The position numbers and the translations under genes were made by a program. This document shows, piece by piece, positions 8,791 to 17,850 of a DNA stretch of 64,000 nucleotides. How positions within the stretch are numbered: position 1 is the first letter of the stretch; every line of letters begins with the position of its first letter. The stretch is taken from assembly GCF_017255415.1 (NCBI RefSeq), contig NZ_JAFJZZ010000002.1:372001-436000 (forward strand), written 5' to 3'. This DNA comes from Clostridium aminobutyricum (GTDB taxonomy: Bacteria; Bacillota; Clostridia; Peptostreptococcales; Anaerovoracaceae). The notes beneath the pieces are model-generated. The model had not been told where the DNA came from and did not search any database. It worked only from the letters and a program-made list of their open reading frames with translations.

Positions 8791-9916
8791 TCCGAAAGAC
8801 TGCCTCAATGGCAGTTTTTATTTCTTTTTTGGTATTAAAAGGGCCTACACTTAATCGAACCGCACCCGTTTCCCACGTTCCTATCGTCTTATGGGCAAGA
8901 CCCGCGCAATGGAAGCCGCCGCGGCTGGCGATACCGTAATATTCATTTAATTGATCCGCTACTTGTTCACAGCTTTTTTCTTTGATGTTAAACGTAACAA
9001 TCCCGGCCTTTTTGCTGCAATCTTCCGGCCCATAGACAATAACTCTCTTCATGTTCCGAAGGCCTTCGTCCAAAAGGGCGGTCAATTCTTCTTCATAATT
9101 TCTTATCGAAATGACTCCGATCTGCATCAATTTTTCTACCGAATATCCAAGGCCTATGATTCCCGGTGCATTTCCGGTACCGGATTCAAGCCCTTCCGGG
9201 ACATCCTTTGGTTGCTTTCTGTCCTTGGATGCCGTTCCGGTTCCTCCTTGGAAAAGCGGATCTAACTGAATATCTTCCGCTACATACAATACTCCTGTAC
9301 CCATCGGCCCTAGCAGTCCTTTATGCCCCGGCATAGCCAACAGATCAATATTCATTTCCACTACATTGATGGGCAAAACGCCGGCACTTTGTGCCGCATC
9401 GACCATAAATAAGATACTATTTCTGCGCGCAAGCTGCCCGATTTCTTTAATAGGCATGATCGTGCCCGTCACATTGGACGCATGCGTACATACAATCAGC
9501 TTCGTATTTTCTTTGATAGAGGCTTTTATATCTCTGATATTGACAAATCCTGCTCTGTCACAGGGAATAATAGTATGTCCAATGCCCTGTTCTTCTAACG
9601 CTTTTAAAGGTCGTAATACGGAGTTATGCTCCATCGCCGTGGTGATGACATGATCTCCCTGTTTCAGAATCCCTCTGATTCCTTGGTTTAACGCTGTGGT
9701 CGTATTGGAAGTAAAAACAATCCGTCCGGGATCTGCAATATTAAATAACTTAGCCAAACCTTTTCGGGTCTTATAGATTTCTTCCCCTGTTTTCATTGAC
9801 ATATAATGTCCTGAACGTCCTGGATTCCCGCAGTAGTTGGACATGCAATTTGTCATGGTTTCTATCATGCCCGGCATTTTAGGGAACGACGTTGCTCCAT
9901 TGTCTAAATATATCAT
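8774..9916 (-). CDS. Cysteine desulfurase-type class V aminotransferase
   Basis: A 380-residue PLP enzyme of the SufS/CsdB type. Conserved features are the N-terminal YLDNGATSFPK, the GTTxxLN-like NTTTALNQ, the PLP aspartate region VDAAQSAG (172-179), the Schiff-base lysine in MPGHKG (K199) and the catalytic-cysteine loop SRGGFHCAGLAH near 330. Such enzymes take sulfur from cysteine to form an enzyme persulfide for Fe-S cluster or thiocofactor assembly. No Suf scaffold genes are adjacent, so the acceptor is unknown; selenocysteine lyase activity is also possible. Confidence 0.88.
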   Translation of the reverse strand: MIYLDNGATSFPKMPGMIETMTNCMSNYCGNPGRSGHYMSMKTGEEIYKTRKGLAKLFNIADPGRIVFTSNTTTALNQGIRGILKQGDHVITTAMEHNSVLRPLKALEEQGIGHTIIPCDRAGFVNIRDIKASIKENTKLIVCTHASNVTGTIMPIKEIGQLARRNSILFMVDAAQSAGVLPINVVEMNIDLLAMPGHKGLLGPMGTGVLYVAEDIQLDPLFQGGTGTASKDRKQPKDVPEGLESGTGNAPGIIGLGYSVEKLMQIGVISIRNYEEELTALLDEGLRNMKRVIVYGPEDCSKKAGIVTFNIKEKSCEQVADQLNEYYGIASRGGFHCAGLAHKTIGTWETGAVRLSVGPFNTKKEIKTAIEAVFRITQKL

Positions 9917-10073
9917 CTTACCGCTCCAAACTTTTATTTAATTTACACGAGGGGTAGAAAGCTACCCATAGTCACTATATGCATTTTTTTCCCATTATGT
10001 GCTATGAAGTATAAAAATTTTATAATTTTTTTGCAGATGTTATATTTTCAGTATGCCAAAATAGGCAGGGTCA

Positions 10074-10637
10074 TTATTTTACTTTTTCTTCAAATTCTCG
10101 AATCATGTCAATATACTTTGCTTGTGTATTTTTTTCTTTTGCTTCTTCTTCAAACCGGTTGCATTCCTGCTCAAGCTTTTCCTGTGTTTCCGGTGACAAG
10201 TTTTTCTGTGCAAACTGATAAACCACATTATCTTCTTTATCGATATGCCTGTAAAGCAAATGCGTATACGAAATGGCATTGGCAATGACATCCAGCCTAG
10301 CCTCGTCATCTCCATTGATTACGTTGTTTAACGCGATTTCCAATTCCTGCATATAGAGTCTGCCGAGATCATGCTCCACAAACATGCCATTACGGACAAC
10401 CTTTTCTGCAGTCGGGCCCAGCTCGTTCAGCATCCTGTCGAATAGCAATTGTTCTTCTTTCCCATGGTGATGCTTGTCCGCATAATTTCTTACAAAATCA
10501 ATCAATATAAAGAAATCTGCATAATCAATCTCTTCATTTTTCAATACTTTATAACAGTATTTTCGAATCACAGAAAGCATTCTTTTAATATTTCTGTGTT
10601 CTTCCACCATCAATTCGATGTAATTCATACGCGTCAC
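10074..10637 (-). CDS. Hemerythrin-like domain protein
   Basis: A 187-residue four-helix-bundle protein. Metal-ligand motifs of the hemerythrin family are visible: EEHRNIKRML (His14), NYADKHHHGKEEQLLF (His56-58, Glu61 region), FVEHDLGR and LLYRHIDKEDNVVY. Hemerythrin-like proteins hold a non-haem di-iron centre and bind O2, NO or store iron; in anaerobes they are usually tied to oxygen or nitrosative stress. It is 6 bases downstream of the 209-residue gene and close to a DUF1858 gene, a likely operon of redox-sensing proteins. Confidence 0.9.
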   Translation of the reverse strand: MTRMNYIELMVEEHRNIKRMLSVIRKYCYKVLKNEEIDYADFFILIDFVRNYADKHHHGKEEQLLFDRMLNELGPTAEKVVRNGMFVEHDLGRLYMQELEIALNNVINGDDEARLDVIANAISYTHLLYRHIDKEDNVVYQFAQKNLSPETQEKLEQECNRFEEEAKEKNTQAKYIDMIREFEEKVK

Positions 10638-10643
10638 TCCTTT

Positions 10644-11273
10644 CTAGCTTCTTATGATGCGGTGTGTTCCATCGGTAGATTTGCTATATTTAAAATGAGA
10701 ATTCAATGTTTCTATAAAGGAAGACACCCACGCCTCACGCAAATCATAGAAATTTTTAACATCGCCCTGCACCTGCTCCCAATAAGGTGCATGAAGGCAG
10801 GTGGTAATCTCCCAACTGATCTCATTCGGATCATTTGATAGAACGGCACTTGCCCGATCGCATGGCATCCCTTCCAGAACGAAATCATGAACGGCATTGT
10901 ACAGTCCTTCCGGTGTATCCGGCTGTTCCGTATAGGCCAGCGCCGCTTCTTTCCCCTGCGCCTTAAAAATTTGAATTAAATCTTCTTTATAGTTTTCTTT
11001 TTCCGCTATGATATGGGTAATCAAAGCGGCTTGCCTTAATTCGGCACTTTTAATCCGTTCTTGCAGCCATCCATGAATATTAGACGTATCGATGACTTCT
11101 TCCAGTACCTCATTTCCTGTGGGCTTCCCATATGTCTCAATGCCTTGCTGTACCCACTGTTCAACAGGTAATCCATTCGTTTTTGCCCATTGAATTATTT
11201 CTTCTTCTGCTTTTTCTGCCCATATGATTTTATTATAGAGCCAATAATGTATTTTTCCTAAAAATAGACTCAT
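10644..11273 (-). CDS. Hypothetical protein linked to hemerythrin and DUF1858
   Basis: A 209-residue, mainly helical soluble protein with no cysteine-rich motif or membrane helix. It is rich in Trp and His (SLFLGKIHYWLYNKIIWAEKAEEEI at the start, CLHAPYWEQVQGDVKNFYDLREAW near the end). I do not recognise a named family. It sits between a DUF1858 gene (25 bases upstream) and a hemerythrin gene (6 bases downstream), so it is probably part of the same iron or redox-response operon. Confidence 0.65.
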   Translation of the reverse strand: MSLFLGKIHYWLYNKIIWAEKAEEEIIQWAKTNGLPVEQWVQQGIETYGKPTGNEVLEEVIDTSNIHGWLQERIKSAELRQAALITHIIAEKENYKEDLIQIFKAQGKEAALAYTEQPDTPEGLYNAVHDFVLEGMPCDRASAVLSNDPNEISWEITTCLHAPYWEQVQGDVKNFYDLREAWVSSFIETLNSHFKYSKSTDGTHRIIRS

Positions 11274-11298
11274 GCTTTCTTCCCCCCATTATTAGGTC

Positions 11299-11490
11299 TT
11301 ATACTGCTTTGTTCAAATTTTCGATGAGCTTGTCAAGATCAATGCCATGAACGGATGCTGCTTCCTCCAAGGTTTCTGCCTGTGCGGAAGGACACCCTAC
11401 ACAGCCCATACCAAACTCCATTAATACGCCAACTGCTTCTCTATGATTTCTTACCACTTCTCCAATGGTCATGTCTTTTGTAATTGCCAT
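11299..11490 (-). CDS. DUF1858 domain small redox protein
   Basis: A 63-residue protein. Start at 11490 because GGAGGG lies about 8 bases upstream. The sequence ([16 protein letters not shown]..., then [29 protein letters not shown]) is the complete DUF1858 domain with its CxxC pair. The family often occurs alone or fused to hybrid-cluster or hemerythrin-like proteins. The CxxC suggests a metal or redox role, but no activity is established. It is first gene of the DUF1858-209aa-hemerythrin group. Confidence 0.9.
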   Translation of the reverse strand: MAITKDMTIGEVVRNHREAVGVLMEFGMGCVGCPSAQAETLEEAASVHGIDLDKLIENLNKAV

Positions 11491-11680
11491 AATTATACCC
11501 TCCATAAATAAAATAAATTTTTTCTGACTTCCTCATTTTCAGCAGACTATTTGCAATGTACTGCTAATTTAATAGTATCCGTAACTTTATGCAAATCATA
11601 CACTTGAGGATGGACTGATTTGATAATTGAAGTATATACCATAAGACGGAAATTTATCGTTGTAAATACAACACAAATAA

Positions 11681-11713
11681 AAAAAGAGACGAACAGCAAA
11701 TGCTGTCCGTCTC
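11681..11713 (-). terminator. Terminator downstream of the AlkD-like gene
   Basis: GAGAC-GA-ACAGC pairs with GCTGT-CC-GTCTC around an AAAT loop; the minus strand then reads a T-run (A-run just left of the stem). It lies 90 bases past the end of the 11803-12510 gene. Confidence 0.8.
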
Positions 11714-11802
11714 GGCACAGGGATGTTTTATTTGATTCCATTCTTGTCTCTGTGGTACTCCTTCTTAAAGGAGAAACCTCTTTTATTTTGATACTCTTTG
11801 CT

Positions 11803-12510
11803 TTATTTTCTTTTTAGCGAATGTAAGTACGCTTTCTCTTCTTTCGTTACGCGGTAAGATTCTTTTATTTTTTGAATCGCTTTATTATATGCGAAATCAT
11901 CCAATTTGTTATTGCTCTTTTCGAAAAAAGAACGGGTGATTTCCGGAAATTTCACATAGCATAAGGATAGGGCCCAAGCGACTGCCATCTTTGTATAATA
12001 CCCTTCCTGTTGAATTCCTTCTAAAATCTCAATATCCCGTTCTATATGTTCTTCATCAATATAGTAGCACATCAGCATGACAACACCGAAGCGAACAAAA
12101 AATTCCCGCTCATCGGTTAAATAGGGCTGAATAAACTCCCACATCAATGGCCCATTGTCTTTCGTAAATTTAAGACCTGAACAGAACGTATCGCATACGG
12201 CCCAGTTATCGATTTTAAAAACAAATTTTTTGATGTACTCCATTCTTTCACTGGGCGTTACCTTTATGATACCGATTAAAATTCCCTGAAGAAGAAGCTC
12301 TTCGTGATAGAGTGAGGCTTTTTCTGTGTGTTCCAACTCATCGAAGTATTCCTTATAGTCTTCCTTTGCCATTTCTTTTGCCAGCTTCCGCAAAGCCGGA
12401 AGCCGAACACCGATGGCATTTTTTACGCCGGGTACAATTTTATCATTAAATTCCTTATAGCTTTGCTCCGCCTGATTTTCAAGGCGCTCTCGTACTTCTT
12501 CTCGTTTCAT
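11803..12510 (-). CDS. DNA alkylation repair protein, AlkD-like HEAT-repeat glycosylase family
   Basis: A 235-residue all-helical protein of the AlkC/AlkD HEAT-like family. Typical segments are GVRLPALRKLAKEMAKE near residue 33, WAVCDTFCSGLK near 118 and MAVAWALSLCYVKFPE near 195. AlkD enzymes excise positively charged alkylated bases (3-methyladenine, 7-methylguanine) without base flipping. The WD pair in the catalytic cleft appears as DNWAVCD. With ogt nearby (14021) this side of the window has two alkylation-repair genes, though not in one operon. Confidence 0.88.
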   Translation of the reverse strand: MKREEVRERLENQAEQSYKEFNDKIVPGVKNAIGVRLPALRKLAKEMAKEDYKEYFDELEHTEKASLYHEELLLQGILIGIIKVTPSERMEYIKKFVFKIDNWAVCDTFCSGLKFTKDNGPLMWEFIQPYLTDEREFFVRFGVVMLMCYYIDEEHIERDIEILEGIQQEGYYTKMAVAWALSLCYVKFPEITRSFFEKSNNKLDDFAYNKAIQKIKESYRVTKEEKAYLHSLKRK

Positions 12511-12519
12511 CGTTGTTCC

Positions 12520-12798
12520 TTATATTTTCGTTTTAATCCCTTTCATCATTTCTTCATAAGAAGCTTTCTCTTTTTCACACTCTTCCACTGCCCTGGCCTT
12601 CTCTGCTAAAAAGGTCTCTTCCAACGCTCCGGCTTTGAACAATTCTAAAAAATGATCTCCGATCTCTTCCTTCAAAGTTTTTATTTTTTGTTCTTCTTTT
12701 GCTACTTTTGAGTTTAATCTTGCAAGCTCAATTGCATCGGATGTTTTATCCGCTGCGGTCTTGGCCACTTCACCAAATTTTTCGAACAAACCTGCCAT
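12520..12798 (-). CDS. Small coiled-coil protein of unknown function
   Basis: A 92-residue charged, helical protein (MAGLFEKFGEVAKTAADKTSDAIELARLNSKVAKEEQKI...) without cysteine motifs. A long coiled coil is likely over residues 25-90. It resembles small Firmicute proteins that sometimes pair with zinc-ribbon proteins, but no zinc ribbon is present. It lies 9 bases upstream of the AlkD-like gene and 22 bases after the DUF362 gene, so all three may be cotranscribed. Confidence 0.7.
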   Translation of the reverse strand: MAGLFEKFGEVAKTAADKTSDAIELARLNSKVAKEEQKIKTLKEEIGDHFLELFKAGALEETFLAEKARAVEECEKEKASYEEMMKGIKTKI

Positions 12799-12820
12799 TT
12801 CATTACCTCCATAATACTTT

Positions 12821-13993
12821 CTATATTTTCCAATTTCGATCGAACATTCTCGCCAGCCTTGGCGTTTTTACTTCAATCGCCTTCTGAGGACACATTTCTT
12901 GACAACAATAACATCGAATACACGTCTTATAATTATATGCCGGATATCCCTGCAAAGAAATCGCTTTTTCTGTAAGCGGACAGCTATCCACGCAAATACC
13001 GCATTTTACACATTTCTCTTTGATAATAACAGGCTTTTTTTCCAGCAATGGCTGCATCGGTTTCAACATTTTAAGCTGCATCTTACTATCGCCGCCTCTA
13101 TATACATCAAAATTAAAATTGCCATATTTCTTCGATACATCGTCTATCGTCAATATACCTTCATCAGTCAATACGTCGATCTCTTCTTCAAGCATCGTAC
13201 CTACCCCATACTCCTGTCCTCGTTTATTGGTAGGAACCAACTCAGGGTTCAGGCCCACCAATCCGCAGAATACCGTATCCAACGCAATCGGATCTTTCGA
13301 TAGCAACATCATGTTCATTGCAATAGGGGTTCCCGATTGAGGTCCGTTCCCTTCCATCGCGATAATACCATCCATGATATTTAACCGGGGTCTTACAAAA
13401 TTATTTAAATCGGCAATCATTTTAGCAAAGCTGTCTGCATCGGTATACTTCGCGTGGAAGGCCCCTTTATTTAATCCGTATACGGCACCGAACATGTTTT
13501 TAGTTGCTCCGGTGATCCGCTCCAATTGATGTGTTTTCATCTTGCAGATATTGACGATACCATCGCAGTCAAGAATCGCATTGCTAATGATAAAGTGTTT
13601 TTCTGTCAATCCTTCTTCATAAACGATTTCTTGTCCCGAATTAAAATCACCCAATTCTATTTTCAATTCATCCGCTACTTCTTTGATACCGCAGCCGGAA
13701 GCTACTCGTGCTACTCCGCCGATGGGATTTCCTGGGGAATCTCCATAATATAAATTTTCATAGCCTGCCTCTTGAAGCAATTTTCCTACTGCTTTAAATA
13801 CGGCCGGATGTGTGGTTACTGCTTTTTCAGGCGCTGCCTTTGCAAGCAGATTTGGCTTTAATAGTATTTTTTCTTCTTTAGAAAAAATGGCCTCTATCCC
13901 CCCCAGCAAGCGGATTCCTTTTTCGAGTGCCGAATCTACCTGTTCCTGTTCATAAGTTCTACAGACTACCAGTGCTACTTGGCTTTTCTCCAT
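12821..13993 (-). CDS. DUF362 domain protein with C-terminal 2x[4Fe-4S] ferredoxin domain
   Basis: A 390-residue protein. Residues 1-300 form the DUF362 domain (LLKPNLL, YGDSPGNP, NICKMKTHQLERITGATKNMFG). The C-terminus has two ferredoxin cysteine motifs, CVKCGICVDSCP and CIRCYCCQEMCP (about 335-375), each fitting CxxCxxCxxxCP, so two [4Fe-4S] clusters are expected. DUF362-ferredoxin proteins are widespread in anaerobes and act in electron transfer of unknown physiology. Cytoplasmic: no signal peptide is seen. Confidence 0.88.
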   Translation of the reverse strand: MEKSQVALVVCRTYEQEQVDSALEKGIRLLGGIEAIFSKEEKILLKPNLLAKAAPEKAVTTHPAVFKAVGKLLQEAGYENLYYGDSPGNPIGGVARVASGCGIKEVADELKIELGDFNSGQEIVYEEGLTEKHFIISNAILDCDGIVNICKMKTHQLERITGATKNMFGAVYGLNKGAFHAKYTDADSFAKMIADLNNFVRPRLNIMDGIIAMEGNGPQSGTPIAMNMMLLSKDPIALDTVFCGLVGLNPELVPTNKRGQEYGVGTMLEEEIDVLTDEGILTIDDVSKKYGNFNFDVYRGGDSKMQLKMLKPMQPLLEKKPVIIKEKCVKCGICVDSCPLTEKAISLQGYPAYNYKTCIRCYCCQEMCPQKAIEVKTPRLARMFDRNWKI

Positions 13994-14020
13994 ATCCTAC
14001 TCCCTTTTCATTTTCTTCCT

Positions 14021-14494
14021 TTATTTTTTAAAAGCTGCGCCTTCTAATTCAAGTAATTTGATTTTTTTATCCACTCCGCCGCCATAGCCGACCAATTTTC
14101 CGTTTTTGCCGATTACTCGATGGCAAGGAATAATAATGGAAATCGGATTACGGTTATTGGCTAGGCCAACTGCTCTTGCGCCTTTCGGACACCCTATTTT
14201 TTGAGCGATATCTAAATAAGATACGGTAGCTCCATAGGGAATCTCTTGAAGAGCCTTCCAATCGCGTTTTTGAAAATCCGTTCCTTGTGGTGCCAAAGGC
14301 AGATCAAAATTCTTTCGACTGCCCGTAAAATACTCCTTTAACTGTCTAACGGCTTCTTTTAATAACGGGCTTTCTTTCTGTACGGAGTTTTCCGGTGCAT
14401 TCTCTTCACCGAAAAATAAATCCGTAAGAAACCCATTTTCTTCTGCTATACCGATTGTTCCCACTATCGTTTCATAATAAAACAAATTTTTCAT
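14021..14494 (-). CDS. ogt: Methylated-DNA--[protein]-cysteine S-methyltransferase
   Basis: A 157-residue suicide repair protein that transfers the O6-alkyl group from guanine to its own cysteine. The active-site motif IPCHRVIG (Cys124) is intact, preceded by the DNA-binding wing RAVGLANNRNPISI and the helix IPYGATVSYLDIAQKIG. The length equals Ogt without an Ada N-terminal domain. It lies 25 bases after the SprT-like gene and 27 bases before the DUF362 gene. Confidence 0.95.
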   Translation of the reverse strand: MKNLFYYETIVGTIGIAEENGFLTDLFFGEENAPENSVQKESPLLKEAVRQLKEYFTGSRKNFDLPLAPQGTDFQKRDWKALQEIPYGATVSYLDIAQKIGCPKGARAVGLANNRNPISIIIPCHRVIGKNGKLVGYGGGVDKKIKLLELEGAAFKK

Positions 14495-14518
14495 CAGGTT
14501 GTTCCTCTCCTCTATTAT

Positions 14519-15058
14519 TTATTTTACTCTTTGTAAATTCCCTCCGCATTTACATCTGTAATGGTGAGGATATTTAATAACCGGAGACAGTCTTGTCCGT
14601 GCAATCTTCGCTCCGCAGTTTTTGCAAACAACGATATAATTTTCTTTTAACGGACGGGAGGCAAGATTTTTTTCAAGGCCCAATTCTTCTGCACTTCCGG
14701 TTCTTTTTATTTGGTAGCCAAATGCAGTATTCCATTTTTGCGCGTACGCTTTCCAGATGCTCCCATGATTATCACACCTCGGGCAGGTATGCAGCAGTTC
14801 ATGGGCAAGTGTTTGTTTAATCAGCTTTTTATCGCAACAAAGCAAACGATGAGAAAGCTCTATTTCAAATTCTGTTTTCAAACCGCATTTAATTTTTTTG
14901 CAGCACCCGAATCGGCTTTTAGCCCTTTTATTTATAATAACCTTTTGATGGATATTTCTTGAAAACGGTATGCCCAAGGCTGCCGCTTCTTCCAACACTT
15001 CTCCAAACAATTGGTTGATTTCCATTTGACTCCATGGCGTTTGACATACTTCTGCCAT
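14519..15058 (-). CDS. SprT-like zinc metallopeptidase-domain protein
   Basis: A 179-residue protein with the zinc-binding HELLH motif (86-90), followed by the downstream CDNHGSIWKAYAQKW that supplies the third ligand region, and a C-terminal zinc ribbon (CKNCGAKI...HHYRCKCGG). Spartan/SprT-family proteases can degrade DNA-protein crosslinks, which fits the neighbouring ogt, but bacterial members are little studied. Extra cysteine pairs near 52-58 and 74-75 are unusual. Good family match; specific role is inference. Confidence 0.85.
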   Translation of the reverse strand: MAEVCQTPWSQMEINQLFGEVLEEAAALGIPFSRNIHQKVIINKRAKSRFGCCKKIKCGLKTEFEIELSHRLLCCDKKLIKQTLAHELLHTCPRCDNHGSIWKAYAQKWNTAFGYQIKRTGSAEELGLEKNLASRPLKENYIVVCKNCGAKIARTRLSPVIKYPHHYRCKCGGNLQRVK

Positions 15059-15158
15059 TTCCTATCACTCCTGACCGCTCATTCTTTTGATCAAATTATA
15101 CCTTATTTTTTGTTGCCATTGTAAATTAAAGCCAAAAGAGATTTTTTCTCCGTTGGCT

Positions 15159-15539
15159 TCATTCGCTCTCCTTAAAAGAATAAGGTAAAAATTCAATTAT
15201 TTCTTCTTCTTTATAGCCTAAGCTTTTCATTTGCTTGATGAAAGCTTCGGTTATTCTTCTCGCTTCTTTAAAGCGTATACTTTCTATCAACAATTTATTC
15301 TTCGTTACATAGCGCCCCGCAGTTCGTTCTGCATGCAGGATTTCTTCCCGCTCCAGTTCCGCAAATGCTTTTTGCATGGTATTGGGGTTTACACCAAACT
15401 TGGAAGCCAGCTCTCGGACCGAGTTAATCTTTGCTCCCGGTTCCAGCTGTCCCGATATAATATCCTGTTTGATTTTTGCCATTAATTGCAAATAGATCGG
15501 CATGCTTTCATTAAACTTCATTTCTTCTGTATTGGTCAA
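15159..15539 (-). CDS. GntR-family regulator, YhcF/YtrA type (copy 2)
   Basis: A 126-residue regulator. The GntR winged helix fills residues 12-85 (PIYLQLMAKIKQDIISGQLEPGAKINSVRELASKFGVNPNTMQKAFAELEREEIL) and is followed by a short dimerisation tail (RRITEAFIKQMKSLGYKEEEIIEFL) instead of an effector domain, as in YtrA/YhcF repressors of ABC transporter operons. It is paralogous to the gene 41 bases upstream; the recognition helix NPNTMQKA differs only slightly from NPNTVQRA, so both may read the same operators. Confidence 0.9.
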   Translation of the reverse strand: MTNTEEMKFNESMPIYLQLMAKIKQDIISGQLEPGAKINSVRELASKFGVNPNTMQKAFAELEREEILHAERTAGRYVTKNKLLIESIRFKEARRITEAFIKQMKSLGYKEEEIIEFLPYSFKESE

Positions 15540-15580
15540 GATCGTCTCTCCTCTTTTTACGGCGATTAATCACTCGCCCT

Positions 15581-15994
15581 CTATGCCGTTTCTTCCTGCG
15601 CTTCTGTTTTAATCGGTCCTGCAAAAAGTTCTACCAGTTCTTCCGGCTTTATTGCTAGATTCCGGAGCTGTGCTACAAATTCATCCGTTATTTTTCTTGC
15701 TTCCATGTTTCGTATACTTTTGATCAGCAGCTTATTTTCTGTTACATATCTGCCGGCCGTTCGATGAGAGCGCAAAAGCCCTTCCTTCTCTAAAGCCGTA
15801 AGCGCACGTTGAACGGTATTGGGGTTCACTTTATACTTTTGCGCTAACTCTTTTATCGATTGAATTTTTTCATTGGGTTGCATCATACCGGAAATAATAT
15901 TTCTTCTTATTATTTCCATCACTTTGATATAGGCCGGTAGATTCTCTGAAATGCCATTATGTACTATCTCTGACTCATTTTTATTTTTTTCCAT
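15581..15994 (-). CDS. GntR-family regulator, YhcF/YtrA type (copy 1)
   Basis: A 137-residue paralogue of the next gene with the same layout: an N-terminal extension, a GntR winged helix (about 20-95, recognition helix VNPNTVQRALTALEKEGLL) and a short helical tail (ARKITDEFVAQLRNLAIKPEELVELF). The promoter is visible upstream: TTGACA (16076-16071) and TATTGT (16053-16048) on the minus strand with 17-base spacing. A perfect operator-like palindrome (16030-16051) covers this -10, so autoregulation is likely. It is first gene of the two-gene operon. Confidence 0.9.
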   Translation of the reverse strand: MEKNKNESEIVHNGISENLPAYIKVMEIIRRNIISGMMQPNEKIQSIKELAQKYKVNPNTVQRALTALEKEGLLRSHRTAGRYVTENKLLIKSIRNMEARKITDEFVAQLRNLAIKPEELVELFAGPIKTEAQEETA

Positions 15995-16029
15995 TTACTA
16001 CATGCCCCCCTGACTTTTATTCACAAAAG

Positions 16030-16076
16030 TTGTACTGTCTCAATAGTACAATAATACAGTAAATTTTACTTGTCAA
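16030..16076 (-). promoter_or_regulatory. Promoter and autoregulatory operator of the GntR operon
   Basis: Minus-strand -35 TTGACA (16071-16076) and -10 TATTGT (16048-16053), spacer 17. The palindrome TTGTACT-8nt-AGTACAA (16030-16051) has perfect 7-base arms and overlaps the -10. It is member one of an eight-copy family of sites. Confidence 0.7.
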
Positions 16077-17227
16077 CATTTTTATTTTTTTCCCTTTAAT
16101 AGAAATCGCCGTTTGTATGATTTAATCAGTACAATACTACATTGATTTTTCGCGATTTAATTTAAAAGTAATTTATTTTTTCTAAAAAATCTGTTGCATT
16201 GTATTATTTAAACAGAACAATATATAGCAGATATAATTTTAATAAATACTTATTTTTCAATACTATACTATAATTTTTTTCTCCTAAATAAAATGTAAAC
16301 TCTAAAATTTTTGATTTGTTTTAATTTTTCATGTTTACGCAGAAATTTCATATTTTATGGAGTCAAGCTGAAATTTTGATCTGAGTTCAACTCAATTTCT
16401 TCTTTTTTTCTTGAAAATAAAAGTTTTTATTATTCATCTCTGACCTCTGCCTGCAAAAATGCTTACGTTTTACATAAAAATTTTGTCTTTGTTTTATTGT
16501 ACTATTACAATGATACAATTCTGCTTTTTCTATCTTTCCTTCCTTTTGTATTATTGTATTTTTTAAATAGTACAATTTTACTTTTATCTATTATTGAAAT
16601 TTGAACGGGTACATGCGATTCTTTAGCTGAAATTTTCAATTTGTTTCGTTCTATTCATTAGCACGTGTCTATGAAATTTGTATTTTCAAGTGTTGATTTC
16701 AGCTGTTATCCTGCTTGAATAACCCCTCAAAGGAGATTTACAAAGCCTTTTACTCAACAATTCGCCTTTTTTCTTATTTCTATAGAAGCGGACTGGTTCA
16801 TTTTGGTCTAATTTTATCTTTATTTTTTTACTTTCCGGCTTATTTCAGACTTTTTCATTTGCATATTGTAATATTGTATTATTTAACTGATACAATATTT
16901 ATATTTACATTTACCCCTGATTCTTGCATCAAAATTGCTTAATTTCGGAGTTTTCAAGGTGTATTTTTATTTACGGTTGATTTTAAGCCTGTTTTTTTAT
17001 GTAGTATTGTATTATTTAATTAATACAATATTTGTTTTAATATAAGGCTCTGTTCCGTTCTTTTTTCAATAACTATCCCTATTTCTTAAGTCTCACTTTT
17101 GTTTTAAACTTTTATTATAGGGGGATTGCTCCGATGCCAAGGCCACTCTGTTCTGTAACTGCTATTTTAGTAAACTTTCATCCCTGATAATCCAAAGGTT
17201 GATGTGAAAAAATAGGTTGACCGTGAA

Positions 17228-17243
17228 ATTTTCACGTGAAATA
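17228..17243. promoter_or_regulatory. Degenerate parS-like palindrome
   Basis: ATTTTCACGTGAAATA keeps the TTTCACGTGAAA core of parS and differs from the perfect sites at three outer positions (13 of 16 match). It may be a weak ParB or Noc-type site, or chance in AT-rich DNA. Confidence 0.35.
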
Positions 17244-17850
17244 GTACAGCTTGCTGTTTCAGCAATATATTACAAAAAACGCTCTTCTTCCTCTTTGAGT
17301 AAATAAAAATAGAAAATTTTAAAATAAAAATGAATGAGGTGAAATTGGATTGAAATAAAAATAAATCTGAACTTTTTGTATTATTTTTAGAACAATATAT
17401 AATTTTTAAATTATTATTTTTGTCTGATTAATTTTGAAATTTTATATATTTTTTAAAAATCGAATGATTTTTAAGTAAACCAAATTGAGAATTTTTCATG
17501 TAGAATATTGATATAAAATTTAAATTTTAGAAGAATGGAAAAATAGAATCAAAAAAATTTAAAATTAAATTAAGATAAAGAATTTAAATAAAGAATTTAT
17601 TTTTGAAAATAATTTTAATTTTGATAAATATTTTTTTTAGATTTTTAAAATTTTATATTGTTATAATTTTCCGGAATAATCTAGCATATGAAAAAATAAA
17701 TTCTAAATTATTCTTTGGATTTTTATTATTAATTTTTTGAATCAACAAAATATAATTTTTGCAAAATCCTAAAATTCTATAACTTTATTTTTTAGCTTCT
17801 GAAGGTTTTTGCTCAAATAGGGGGAACAGGAATAAAATCCTTTATATCAA

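Larger units (their letters stand above)
16030..17395. repeat. Array of eight 22-bp GntR operator-like palindromes in gene-free DNA
   Basis: Sites at 16030-16051, 16113-16134, 16199-16220, 16497-16518, 16554-16575, 16874-16895, 17007-17028 and a 20-bp version at 17376-17395. All start TTGTA (most TTGTATTATTT) and all end ACAA (mostly TACAA). The pattern is TTGTATTATTT then a degenerate right half ending ATACAA; the copy at 17007 is nearly symmetrical. The whole 15995-17959 interval has no convincing gene, is extremely AT-rich (especially 17280-17850), and also carries a parS-like dyad at 17228-17243. The motif AGCTGAAATTTT recurs between sites. Confidence 0.75.

Noticed and set aside
9952-9967. 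Terminator at GGGTAG-AAAG-CTACCC
   Set aside because: A neat 6-bp hairpin but with no T-run on either strand; it may be a regulatory site, yet evidence is too weak.
11547-11741. Short minus-strand frame
   Set aside because: It crosses a terminator hairpin, has no ribosome site and no recognisable domain.
16387-16942. Two short open frames (16387-16575 and 16715-16942)
   Set aside because: Low-complexity, AT-driven translations overlapping the operator array, with no convincing ribosome sites or domains.
16030-17395. CRISPR array
   Set aside because: The repeats are palindromic 22-mers with irregular spacing (57 to 369 bases) and no cas genes are present.
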